Source: Rhodobacter sp. 24-YEA-8 (GTDB lineage Bacteria > Pseudomonadota > Alphaproteobacteria > Rhodobacterales > Rhodobacteraceae). From it: DNA of 64,000 nucleotides. Shown one piece after another: positions 57,061-64,000 of the stretch. The stretch lies in assembly GCF_900105075.1 (NCBI RefSeq), contig NZ_FNSK01000001.1, forward strand, positions 881,001 through 945,000, read 5' to 3'. The notes beneath the pieces were generated by a model. It searched no databases. It was not told the DNA's origin and worked only from the letters and a program-made list of their open reading frames with translations. How positions within the stretch are numbered: the stretch's first letter is position 1; every line of letters starts with the position of its first letter. Both the position numbers and the translations under genes were made by a program.

Positions 57061-58410
57061 TTATCCTCTGCTCTTCGCGGCTTTGATCGCGCGAAGCTTT
57101 TCCATCAGTTTCAGCGCGAGACCGGGCTTGCTGACCTGTTTCGCGCGGCCCAGAGCCACGGCACCGGCGGGCACGTCTTCGGTGATCACCGAACCCGATC
57201 CCGTCAGCGCATCATCGCCTACCGTAACCGGCGCGACCAGCATCGTGTCCGATCCGATAAAGGCGCGTTTGCCGATCCGGGTGCGATGTTTCATCACGCC
57301 GTCGTAATTGCAGGTGACGGTGCCTGCACCGATATTAGTGAACTCGCCAACATCGGCATCACCGATATAGGTCAGGTGGCCGACCTTGACGCCTTCATCG
57401 AGAATGGCGTTTTTGATCTCGACAAAATTTCCGACATGAACATCTTCCGCCAGTTCGGCACCGGGGCGCAGGCGCGCAAACGGCCCGACATCGGCCCCGC
57501 GCGAGACATGGCAGCCCTCAAGATGGCAAAAACCCTTGATTTCCGCGCCGGATTCGATGGTGACACCGGGGCCGAACAGAACATTCGGGCCGATGATCGC
57601 ATCGCGGCCAATGATGGTGTCGAGCGCGAAGAACACGGTCTCGGGCGCGGTCAGGGTGACGCCGGTCTCCAGCGCCTCTGCTCTTGCCCGGGCCTGGAAG
57701 GCGGCTTCGGCTTCGGCCAGTTGCGCGCGGGTATTGACGCCCAGCGTCTCGGCCTCGTCGCAGACAACCACAGTGGCGGTGAGGCCTTTCGCGCGCGCGA
57801 TCCCCACCACATCGGTGAGGTAATATTCGCCGCTGGCATTCGCATTGCCGATTTCCGCGATCAGCGCGAAGAGGTCTTTCGCCGAGGCGCAGATCACGCC
57901 CGAATTGCACAGGGTGACCGCGCGTTCGGCCTCATTCGCATCCTTATATTCAACGATGCGTTCCAGGCTTTCGCCCTCGGTGATCAGGCGGCCATAGCGG
58001 CCGGGATCTGCGGCCTGGAAGCCGAGCACCACCACGGCATTCCTTGCCCGCGCCTCAAGCATCGCCTCGAGCGTTTCTGCGCGGATGAAGGGGGTGTCGC
58101 CGTAAAGCACGATCACATCGCCCGGTTGGCCTTCCAGCGCAGCACGGGCCTGGTCGACCGCATGGCCGGTGCCTTTCTGTTCCTCCTGGCGGGTGATCAC
58201 CACATCAGGGTCGAATTTCAGTGCAGATGCGGCGACCTCGTCACCGCCATGGCCCACCACAACGATGGTCGCGACCGGAGAGAGCGTGGCGCCCGTTGCC
58301 ATCGCGTGATGCAAAAGTGGCGCGGCGGCGACCTTATGCAGGACCTTCGGAAGATCCGAATTCATGCGCGAGCCCTGGCCTGCCGCCAGGATGATGAGCG
58401 AGACCTGCAT
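57061..58410 (-). CDS. glmU: Bifunctional UDP-GlcNAc pyrophosphorylase / GlcN-1-P acetyltransferase
   Basis: A 449-residue two-domain enzyme. The uridylyltransferase starts with LIILAAGQGSRMNSDLPKVL and has YGDTPFI and the KGTGHAV loop. The C-terminal left-handed beta helix has hexapeptide repeats (IIGPNVLFGPGVTI), the acetyltransferase His in VGHLTYIGDADVGE and CNYDG. It precedes glmS on the same strand. Confidence 0.97.
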   Translation of the reverse strand: MQVSLIILAAGQGSRMNSDLPKVLHKVAAAPLLHHAMATGATLSPVATIVVVGHGGDEVAASALKFDPDVVITRQEEQKGTGHAVDQARAALEGQPGDVIVLYGDTPFIRAETLEAMLEARARNAVVVLGFQAADPGRYGRLITEGESLERIVEYKDANEAERAVTLCNSGVICASAKDLFALIAEIGNANASGEYYLTDVVGIARAKGLTATVVVCDEAETLGVNTRAQLAEAEAAFQARARAEALETGVTLTAPETVFFALDTIIGRDAIIGPNVLFGPGVTIESGAEIKGFCHLEGCHVSRGADVGPFARLRPGAELAEDVHVGNFVEIKNAILDEGVKVGHLTYIGDADVGEFTNIGAGTVTCNYDGVMKHRTRIGKRAFIGSDTMLVAPVTVGDDALTGSGSVITEDVPAGAVALGRAKQVSKPGLALKLMEKLRAIKAAKSRG

Positions 58411-58495
58411 TCTGCCCCTTCCTTTTGTTTAAGGGCCGTTCTACCGAAGCCAGACAGGCCCGCCAAGGGGGGCGGCGGTCACAGAGGATTGCGGC

Positions 58496-59230
58496 ATGTT
58501 GCAAGATCGGCTTTCGCCCGGGAAAGCGCCGGAAGGCGCCCGCAGGCATCGAATGCGTGACGATGGCGCCTGCGTGGTCTTTGACCTTGATGGCACGCTC
58601 GCCGATACCAGCGCCGATCTGCTGGCGGCGGCCAATGCCTGTTTCACCGAAATGGGGCAGGGCGCGCCGCTGACATCGGCTGACAGTCTGACGGCGTTTC
58701 ATGGCGGGCGGGCGATGCTGCGGCTCGGCTTCGGGCGGCTGGGACAGGTGGTGCCGGAGGGCGCGGCGATGGAGCGGCTTTATCCCGAGCTGTTGCGCCA
58801 TTACCGCGACGCGATTGCGGTGCAGACGCGGATGTATCCCGGCGCGGTCGAGACGGTCGAGGCGCTGCGCATGGCCGGCTATAAGGTTTCGGTCTGCACG
58901 AATAAGCCCTACGCGCTGGCAGAAGAGCTTCTGCGCCAGCTTGGAGTGCGCGATCTGTTCGGCGCGCTGGTGGGCGCGGATACTTTGCCGGTGCGAAAGC
59001 CCGATCCGGCGCCCTATCATCTGGCGGTGGATCGGGCGGGCGGGGTGGTCGGGCGCTCGCTGCTGATCGGGGATACCGAGACCGATCTGCTGACCTCGCG
59101 CGCGGCGGGGGTGCCTTCGGTTCTGGTGACATTCGGGCCGGAGGGCGCGGGGATTGCGCGGCTGGCACCGGATGCGCTGCTCGATCACTATGAGGGTCTG
59201 CCGGGGATCGTGGCGCGGCTGATCGGGTAG
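58496..59230 (+). CDS. gph: HAD-family phosphoglycolate phosphatase-like
   Basis: A 244-residue HAD hydrolase with VVFDLDGTLADTSADLLAA (DxDGT near 29-34), a cap domain, SVCTNKPYALAEELLRQLG, and VRKPDPAPYHLA plus LIGDTETDLLTSRAAG. The N-terminus carries about 19 extra residues. The first ATG has AGAGGA 7 bp upstream and was chosen. The ATG at 58553 is the alternative. The likely substrate is 2-phosphoglycolate, known from family resemblance only. Confidence 0.88.
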   Translation: MLQDRLSPGKAPEGARRHRMRDDGACVVFDLDGTLADTSADLLAAANACFTEMGQGAPLTSADSLTAFHGGRAMLRLGFGRLGQVVPEGAAMERLYPELLRHYRDAIAVQTRMYPGAVETVEALRMAGYKVSVCTNKPYALAEELLRQLGVRDLFGALVGADTLPVRKPDPAPYHLAVDRAGGVVGRSLLIGDTETDLLTSRAAGVPSVLVTFGPEGAGIARLAPDALLDHYEGLPGIVARLIG

Positions 59231-59293
59231 AGGGGGCCAGCCCCCTCGCGGCTTTGCCGCTCACCCCCGGGATATTTAAGGACAGATGAAAGG
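59231..59293 (+). repeat. Intergenic hairpin element, copy 4
   Basis: AGGGGG-CCAG-CCCCCT (59231-59246) directly after the gph stop, then CCCCCGGGATATTTAAGG and ACAGATGAAAGG at 59264-59293. The tail is very close to that of copies 1 and 3. Confidence 0.7.
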
Positions 59294-59403
59294 CGGGAGG
59301 AGGGACCGGCTTTTATGTTGCCGGAATGGGGGTGGCTGTGGAAGATTGCCGGCGAGCGCGGTCTTTTGGCAGGGGCGATCCTAGAGGGCTGCGTTTCAGG
59401 CAG

Positions 59404-59429
59404 AAAAAGGCCCGGCGCGGGGGCCGGGC
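59404..59429 (-). terminator. rho-independent terminator of rpoH
   Basis: Read on the minus strand, GCCCGGC (59429-59423), a loop, GCCGGGC (59416-59410), then a T-run from the A5 at 59404-59408. It follows the rpoH stop by about 24 bp. Confidence 0.8.
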
Positions 59430-59452
59430 ATTTGTCAGTGGGAAGTCAGGGA

Positions 59453-60349
59453 TCAGGCCGGGATCGCCATGCCTTTTCCGCGGGCGAGATCGCGCATTTT
59501 CGCCTGGAGTTTTTCGAAGGCGCGGACCTCGATCTGGCGGATGCGTTCGCGCGAGACGCCGTAGCTTTCCGACAATTCCTCGAGCGTGACCGGCTCGTCG
59601 GCGAGGCGGCGCTGCATCAGGATGTCTTTCTCGCGGTCATTCAGCACCGACATCGCCTCAGTCAGCATCTCGCGGCGGGTGTCGAGCTCGTCCTTTTCGG
59701 CATAGGCGCCGGCCTGGTCGCTGTCTTCATCTTCGAGCCAGTCCTGCCATTGCGTGGCGCCATCGCCATCACCGCCGATCTGGGCATTGAGCGAGGCATC
59801 TGAGCCGGAGAGGCGGCGGTTCATCTGAACCACCTCATCTTCGCTGACCGACAGATCCTTTGCGATCTGGGCGAGATTTTCGGGGCGCAGATCACCCTCT
59901 TCCAGCGCGCCGACCTTGGCCTTGGCCTTGCGCAGGTTGAAGAACAGTTTCTTCTGCGCCGAAGTGGTGCCCATTTTCACGAGGCTCCAGGACCGCAGGA
60001 TATATTCCTGGATCGCGGCGCGGATCCACCACATCGCATAGGTCGCGAGACGGAAGCCCTTTTCCGGATCAAAGCGTTTGACCGCCTGCATCAGCCCGAC
60101 ATTGGCCTCGGAGATCACTTCGGCCTGGGGCAGACCATAGCCGCGATAGCCCATGGCGATCTTGGCGGCGAGCCGCAGATGCGAGGTCACCAGCTGGTGT
60201 GCTGATTTCGGATCCTGGCGTTCGGTCCAGGCCTTGGCCAGCATATATTCCTGCTCGGGTTCGAGGAGCGGGAATTTTCGGATTTCCTGGAGATAGCGGT
60301 TCAGGCCCTGTTCAGGGCTCGGTGCGGGAAGGTTGGTATAGGTGCTCAT
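59453..60349 (-). CDS. rpoH: Heat-shock sigma factor RpoH (sigma-32)
   Basis: A 298-residue group 3 sigma factor. Region 2 (LRLAAKIAMGYRGYGLPQAEVISEANVGLMQAVKRF, with FRLATYAMWWIRAAIQEYIL) is plain. The RpoH-specific middle (TTSAQKKLFFNLRKAKAK) and region 4 (LEELSESYGVSRERIRQIEVRAFEKL) follow. The ATG at 60349 has GGGGGC upstream. It is near DUF6476 and rluD, as in relatives, and a hydrolase gene is placed between. Relatives often carry two rpoH genes, and I cannot tell which this is. Confidence 0.95.
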   Translation of the reverse strand: MSTYTNLPAPSPEQGLNRYLQEIRKFPLLEPEQEYMLAKAWTERQDPKSAHQLVTSHLRLAAKIAMGYRGYGLPQAEVISEANVGLMQAVKRFDPEKGFRLATYAMWWIRAAIQEYILRSWSLVKMGTTSAQKKLFFNLRKAKAKVGALEEGDLRPENLAQIAKDLSVSEDEVVQMNRRLSGSDASLNAQIGGDGDGATQWQDWLEDEDSDQAGAYAEKDELDTRREMLTEAMSVLNDREKDILMQRRLADEPVTLEELSESYGVSRERIRQIEVRAFEKLQAKMRDLARGKGMAIPA

Positions 60350-60615
60350 GCATTTGCCCCCTGTTTTCTCTTCCGGTGCCATCAGCCCCCGGAGGATGAT
60401 TTCACTTATGATCCGGGGATCCTCCTTACAAGGGAGCGATCCGTGGAAGATGAACGTGAGATGGGGCGTTTGGATCCCGATAATAAGAATTGTGTCGATC
60501 GGTTCACGGGAATGTCAGGGCGCGGGCAGTGGGCGCGCGCAGTATGGTGTCTCGCGGCGCGCCGGGGCAGAACCCGGGGGCAGAAAATCCGGCAAACCTG
60601 GGAGGAGCCGTCAGA

Positions 60616-61383
60616 ATGGAGAAGCCGCGCATTTCAAAGGTGATGCTGCCCGCAGGCGAGCCGGGGGTGGAGCTGGAGCTTGTCGTGGCGCGACCATCGC
60701 GGCCCGGGCCCTATCCGGTGATGCTGTTCAACCATGGCTCGACCGGCAGCGGGCGGAGCCCGGCCATGTTCCGGCGCAGCGTCAGCCCGGCGGTGATCAG
60801 CAACTATTTTACGGCCCGGGGCTGGATGGTGGTTTTCCCGCAGCGGCGCGGCCGGGGGAAATCGGGAGGGGGCTACGGGGAAGGGCTTGCGGCCGATGGT
60901 TCGGGCTATTCCTGCGAGGCGGAGATCGCGCTTGCGGGGTTCGAGCGGGCGGTCGAGGATCTTGACGCGGTGATGCGCGGGCTCTTGCTCTGGCCGGATG
61001 TCGACCAGGGGCGGCTGGTGACTGGCGGCGTGTCGCGCGGCGGGATCCTCGCGATTGCATTCGCCGGAATGCGGCCAGGCCTGTTTCGCGGCGCGGTCAG
61101 TTTCAATGGCGGCTGGCTGGGGCGGGCCTGTCCGGCGCTGGACCAGGTCAACCCGATGCTGTTTGCGCGTGGGGCTGGCGGGGCGCATGAGACGCTGTGG
61201 CTGCATGGCAATCAGGACCAGTATTACCGCATTACTCACTGCCGCAGCAATTTCGAGGTCTTTCGGGCCGCAGGCGGGCAGGGGCGGTTTGTGGCTTTGC
61301 AGGCCGGTCATGCGCTGATGTTCAGGCCCGCGCTCTGGCAGCCGCATATGGATCTCTATCTTGAGGCGCTGGTGGCGGAATGA
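60616..61383 (+). CDS. Dienelactone-hydrolase-like alpha/beta hydrolase
   Basis: A 255-residue hydrolase. The nucleophile is S140 in TGGVSRGGI, with D and H candidates in LHGNQDQYY (about 207) and LQAGHALMF (about 236). YPVMLFNHGSTGSGRS is the oxyanion region. No signal peptide. The ATG at 60616 has GGAGGAG upstream. It is divergent from rpoH and convergent with DUF6476. The substrate is unknown. Confidence 0.85.
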   Translation: MEKPRISKVMLPAGEPGVELELVVARPSRPGPYPVMLFNHGSTGSGRSPAMFRRSVSPAVISNYFTARGWMVVFPQRRGRGKSGGGYGEGLAADGSGYSCEAEIALAGFERAVEDLDAVMRGLLLWPDVDQGRLVTGGVSRGGILAIAFAGMRPGLFRGAVSFNGGWLGRACPALDQVNPMLFARGAGGAHETLWLHGNQDQYYRITHCRSNFEVFRAAGGQGRFVALQAGHALMFRPALWQPHMDLYLEALVAE

Positions 61384-61418
61384 TCCTTTCGCCCCGCCCT
61401 ACCGCTACAGGGCAGTGG

Positions 61419-61754
61419 TCAGGGGGCGGGAGTGACCTCGATCTTCTGGCGCAGGCTGCCATCCTGGTTGAAGATGAGGATGCGGCCTGCGCCAGTGACA
61501 ACGCCGATCCAGTCCGGGCCGGGCACAACCGAGGCCGCAATCTCGCCCGCGGGCAGCTGCAAGGCTGCGGGCAGGGGCGCTGTCACCGCAGGTGTATCGG
61601 ATAAAGGCGCGCGCAGGCGCGTGACAAGCAGCAGGGTCACGGTTATGACACCCGCGATCATGCTCAGCATCAGCACGATCACCAGCGCCTTCAGGAAACG
61701 CAGCGAGGGCGGCAGCGCAATTTCTTCCGCATTCTCCTTCGGGGCCTGAGCCAT
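61419..61754 (-). CDS. DUF6476 family membrane protein
   Basis: A 111-residue protein with one N-terminal membrane helix (FLKALVIVLMLSMIAGVITVTLLL, split by charged ends). The rest is probably periplasmic, ending IFNQDGSLRQKIEVTPAP with a beta-propeller-like strand (IGVVTGAGRILIFNQ). Its start overlaps the rluD start on the other strand by two bases (CATG). Function unknown, common in Rhodobacteraceae beside rluD. Confidence 0.8.
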   Translation of the reverse strand: MAQAPKENAEEIALPPSLRFLKALVIVLMLSMIAGVITVTLLLVTRLRAPLSDTPAVTAPLPAALQLPAGEIAASVVPGPDWIGVVTGAGRILIFNQDGSLRQKIEVTPAP

Positions 61755-62859
61755 GACTGAACCTTTCACACCTGAATCTTTTCTCGACGACGACGATCTT
61801 GCGGCTATGGCCCCGGAAGGCCCGGCTCAGGGCGGGCTGATCACCGTCACCCTCGGCCCGGATGCCGCGCCGCGCCTTGATAAGGCGCTCAGCGCCGCTG
61901 TGCCAGAGGAAGCGGCATTGTCGCGCTCGAGGCTCGCGCGTCTGATCGAGGCGGGCGCTGTGAGCCGCGCGGGCGTGGTGGTCACCGATCAGAAGGCGAA
62001 GACCGCATCAGGCGAGGTCTGGGAGATCCGTATAGGCCCGGCCGAGGCGGTGGAAACCCTTGCCGAAGCGATTCCGCTGACGGTGATCTGGGAAGATGAC
62101 GATCTGATCGTGATCGACAAGCCGGCGGGGATGGTGGTGCATCCGGCGCCCGGCACGCCTTCGGGCACCCTGGTCAATGCGCTTTTGCATTATTGCGGCG
62201 ACCGCATTTCGGGGATCGGCGGCGAACGCCGCCCCGGCATCGTGCACCGGATCGACAAAGAGACCTCGGGGCTGATTGTCGCGGCGAAATCCGACCGGGC
62301 GCATCACGGGCTCGCGGCACAGTTCGAGGCCCATACGGTCACGCGCCATTACCTCGCGATCTGCAACGGGGTGCCGGAAGGGTCGGATCCGAGGCTGCGC
62401 GGCACGCGCGGGGTCAGTTTTGAACCCGGCGGCGTGATCCGGATCGCGACGAACCTCGCCCGACACCGCACCGACCGTCAGAAACAGGCAGTGACCTGGC
62501 CGCCAGAGGGGCGCCATGCCGTGACCCGGACCCGGGTGGTCGAGGGGTTTTCAGGGCAGGCGGCCCTGGTCGATTGCTGGCTCGAGACCGGGCGCACCCA
62601 TCAGATCCGCGTGCATCTGACCTGGGCAGGCCATGGTCTGATCGGCGATCCGACCTATGGCGGGCGGCGTAAACTGTCGGAGAAACTTCTCGGTGAGGCC
62701 GCACTGGCCGCCGCCGCCTTTCCGCGCCAGGCGCTGCATGCGGCAAGCCTTGGCTTCGATCATCCGGTGACAGGTGAGCGGCTGGAGTTTCGCTCCGACC
62801 TGCCCGAAGATATGGCGGCACTGCTCGGTGCGCTGCGCGCGGCGGGGGCGCCCGGCTGA
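61753..62859 (+). CDS. rluD: 23S rRNA pseudouridine synthase RluD
   Basis: A 368-residue RluA-family enzyme. It has an S4 RNA-binding domain (LDKALSAAVPEEAALSRSRL), the catalytic D168 in VHRIDKETSGLIVAAK, and the KPAGMVVHPAPG loop. The end is HQIRVHLTWAGHGLIGDPTYGG. RluD modifies helix 69 of 23S rRNA. The ATG at 61753 is a guess. A later Met near residue 19 could be used. Confidence 0.93.
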   Translation: MTEPFTPESFLDDDDLAAMAPEGPAQGGLITVTLGPDAAPRLDKALSAAVPEEAALSRSRLARLIEAGAVSRAGVVVTDQKAKTASGEVWEIRIGPAEAVETLAEAIPLTVIWEDDDLIVIDKPAGMVVHPAPGTPSGTLVNALLHYCGDRISGIGGERRPGIVHRIDKETSGLIVAAKSDRAHHGLAAQFEAHTVTRHYLAICNGVPEGSDPRLRGTRGVSFEPGGVIRIATNLARHRTDRQKQAVTWPPEGRHAVTRTRVVEGFSGQAALVDCWLETGRTHQIRVHLTWAGHGLIGDPTYGGRRKLSEKLLGEAALAAAAFPRQALHAASLGFDHPVTGERLEFRSDLPEDMAALLGALRAAGAPG

Positions 62860-63131
62860 GGGCGGCTCCGCATCCCCGAAAGAACCGGCGGTGGGAGGCG
62901 GATGCTATTCCTCTTTCCAATCAGGTTTGCGGCGATTAGAAAAAGGAAATTCCGGTTTCTTTCAGGTTTTGCGCCTGAGGCCTTTTCCCGGCCAGAGACT
63001 GACGCTTTGGCGCAGAAAATGCGGCAGGAGCAGACTGACCGGGGCAGGTGGAACGCGGATCGAAATTCTGCGGCCGGCCCCGTTCCTGTCGTCAGATCAC
63101 CGGCGGGACGCCCCCGCAAACGCGAGGACAG

Positions 63132-64000
63132 ATGCGCACCATTACCACGACCGAAGAGCTTGCGTCATTTTGCGCAGCGGCCAAATCAGCCCCCTATGTC
63201 ACCATCGACACCGAATTCCTGCGCGAGCGCACCTATTGGTCAAAACTCTGCCTGATTCAGATGGCGCTTCCGGGCAAGGACGGCGACGCGGTTCTTGTTG
63301 ATCCGATCATCGGCGAAGAAATGTCGATGGAGCCGCTTTATGACCTCTTCCGCCATGAGGCGACGGTGAAGGTCTTTCATGCGGCGCGCCAGGATCTGGA
63401 GATCTTTTTCGTCGAAGGCGGCGTCTTCCCGGTGCCGCTGTTCGATACGCAAATCGCCGCGATGGTTTGCGGTTTCGGCGAGCAGGTCGGCTATGAAACG
63501 CTGGTGAGGAAGATCGCGCGGGCCAATCTCGACAAGACCTCGCGGTTCACCGACTGGTCGCGCCGGCCTTTGTCTGACGCACAGAAGGAATATGCCCTGG
63601 CCGATGTCACCCATCTGCGGGTGATCTATGAATGGCTGGCGGCGCAGCTTAAGAAGAACGGCCGCGCGCCCTGGGTCGAAGAAGAGCTGGCGGTGCTGAC
63701 CGATCCGGCGACCTATACGGTGCATCCGGATGAGGCCTGGAAGCGGATCAAGACCCGCACCTCGTCCGGGCGGTTCCTGGCCATTGTGCGCGAACTGGCG
63801 AAGTTCCGCGAAAGCTGGTCGCAAGGGCAGAACGTACCGCGCTCGCGGGTGATGAAGGATGACGCGCTGCTGGAGCTTGCCTCGACCCGCCCGACCTCGA
63901 TGGAGGAGCTCGGTCGCTCGCGACTCCTGCTGCGCGAGGGCAGAAAGCCCGAGATCGCCGAAGGAATTCTTGCCGCGATCCAGGCCGGGATGGAGGCGCG
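63132..64000 (+). CDS. rnd: Ribonuclease D (start only)
   Basis: The first 289 codons of a 3'-5' exoribonuclease, cut by the window end. DEDD residues are visible: TIDTEFLRERTYW (D/E), HAARQDLEIF (D), and YALADVTHLRVIY (Y...D). An HRDC domain begins after 200 (DEAWKRIKTR). It trims tRNA 3' ends. A GAGGACAG sequence is just before the ATG. Confidence 0.95.
   Translation, partial: MRTITTTEELASFCAAAKSAPYVTIDTEFLRERTYWSKLCLIQMALPGKDGDAVLVDPIIGEEMSMEPLYDLFRHEATVKVFHAARQDLEIFFVEGGVFPVPLFDTQIAAMVCGFGEQVGYETLVRKIARANLDKTSRFTDWSRRPLSDAQKEYALADVTHLRVIYEWLAAQLKKNGRAPWVEEELAVLTDPATYTVHPDEAWKRIKTRTSSGRFLAIVRELAKFRESWSQGQNVPRSRVMKDDALLELASTRPTSMEELGRSRLLLREGRKPEIAEGILAAIQAGMEA

Noticed and set aside
60383..60440. 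Promoter of rpoH with TTGTAA and CATAAG
   Set aside because: The spacing of the matching elements is 15 bp, or the -10 match is poor at 17 bp. Not reliable enough to list.

Overview
The window is chromosomal DNA of an alphaproteobacterium of the Rhodobacteraceae (Paracoccus/Rhodobacter-like). This rests on high G+C content, the core order hisD, UPF0262, LMW phosphatase, infA, maf, RNase E/G, yacG, tRNA-Phe, a class Ib RNR operon, a dual cold-shock protein next to DUF192, the rpoH/DUF6476/rluD neighbourhood and many four-base ATGA overlaps. The species cannot be named from sequence alone.

Layout. 1-8.4 kb: histidine, translation and RNA genes, split by a 3 kb cassette (HxlR regulator, NmrA-type oxidoreductase, SnoaL-like protein, GNAT) between the phosphatase gene and infA. 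8.4-18.5 kb: a decayed prophage beside tRNA-Phe. It holds an IS3-family element, a GIY-YIG gene missing its start, an IS5-family element, a truncated integrase, an HNH remnant, an in-frame tape-measure/tail-fibre fusion with a premature stop, and small tail genes. 18.5-32.6 kb: core genes (hemP, moaA, a short-chain-acyl type regulator, trpE, a PpiD-like chaperone, an aminotransferase, gpt, lysE, fabI, pdxH, a cold-shock protein, DUF192). 32.6-39.4 kb: a second prophage remnant beside tRNA-Pro. It has an integrase, terminase and portal fragments, an identical second IS5 copy, an A+T-rich ATPase + PIN-nuclease pair cut by that IS, and HNH, tail and capsid genes. 39.9-43.7 kb: nrdHIEF. 44.3-47.2 kb: a thioesterase and a Rieske oxygenase/reductase pair of the glycine-betaine demethylase type, preceded by a cobalamin riboswitch. 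47.7-55.2 kb: a TPP-riboswitch-led operon thiDOSGEF-thiY-tenA-thiZX. 55.2-64 kb: glmS, glmU, gph, rpoH, a hydrolase, DUF6476, rluD and the start of rnd.

How the genes work together. The thiamin operon makes the thiazole (ThiO, S, G, F), imports and salvages the pyrimidine (ThiXYZ, TenA, ThiD) and couples them (ThiE). thiC is not present here. GlmS and GlmU give successive steps to UDP-GlcNAc. NrdHIEF is a self-contained aerobic dNTP supply.

The most notable observations are the cobalamin riboswitch and an 18-bp perfect palindrome ahead of the betaine demethylase genes, the ATPase-PIN module that resembles a defence system, and a recurring hairpin-plus-tail intergenic element. All calls come from reading the sequence. 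No database search was run.
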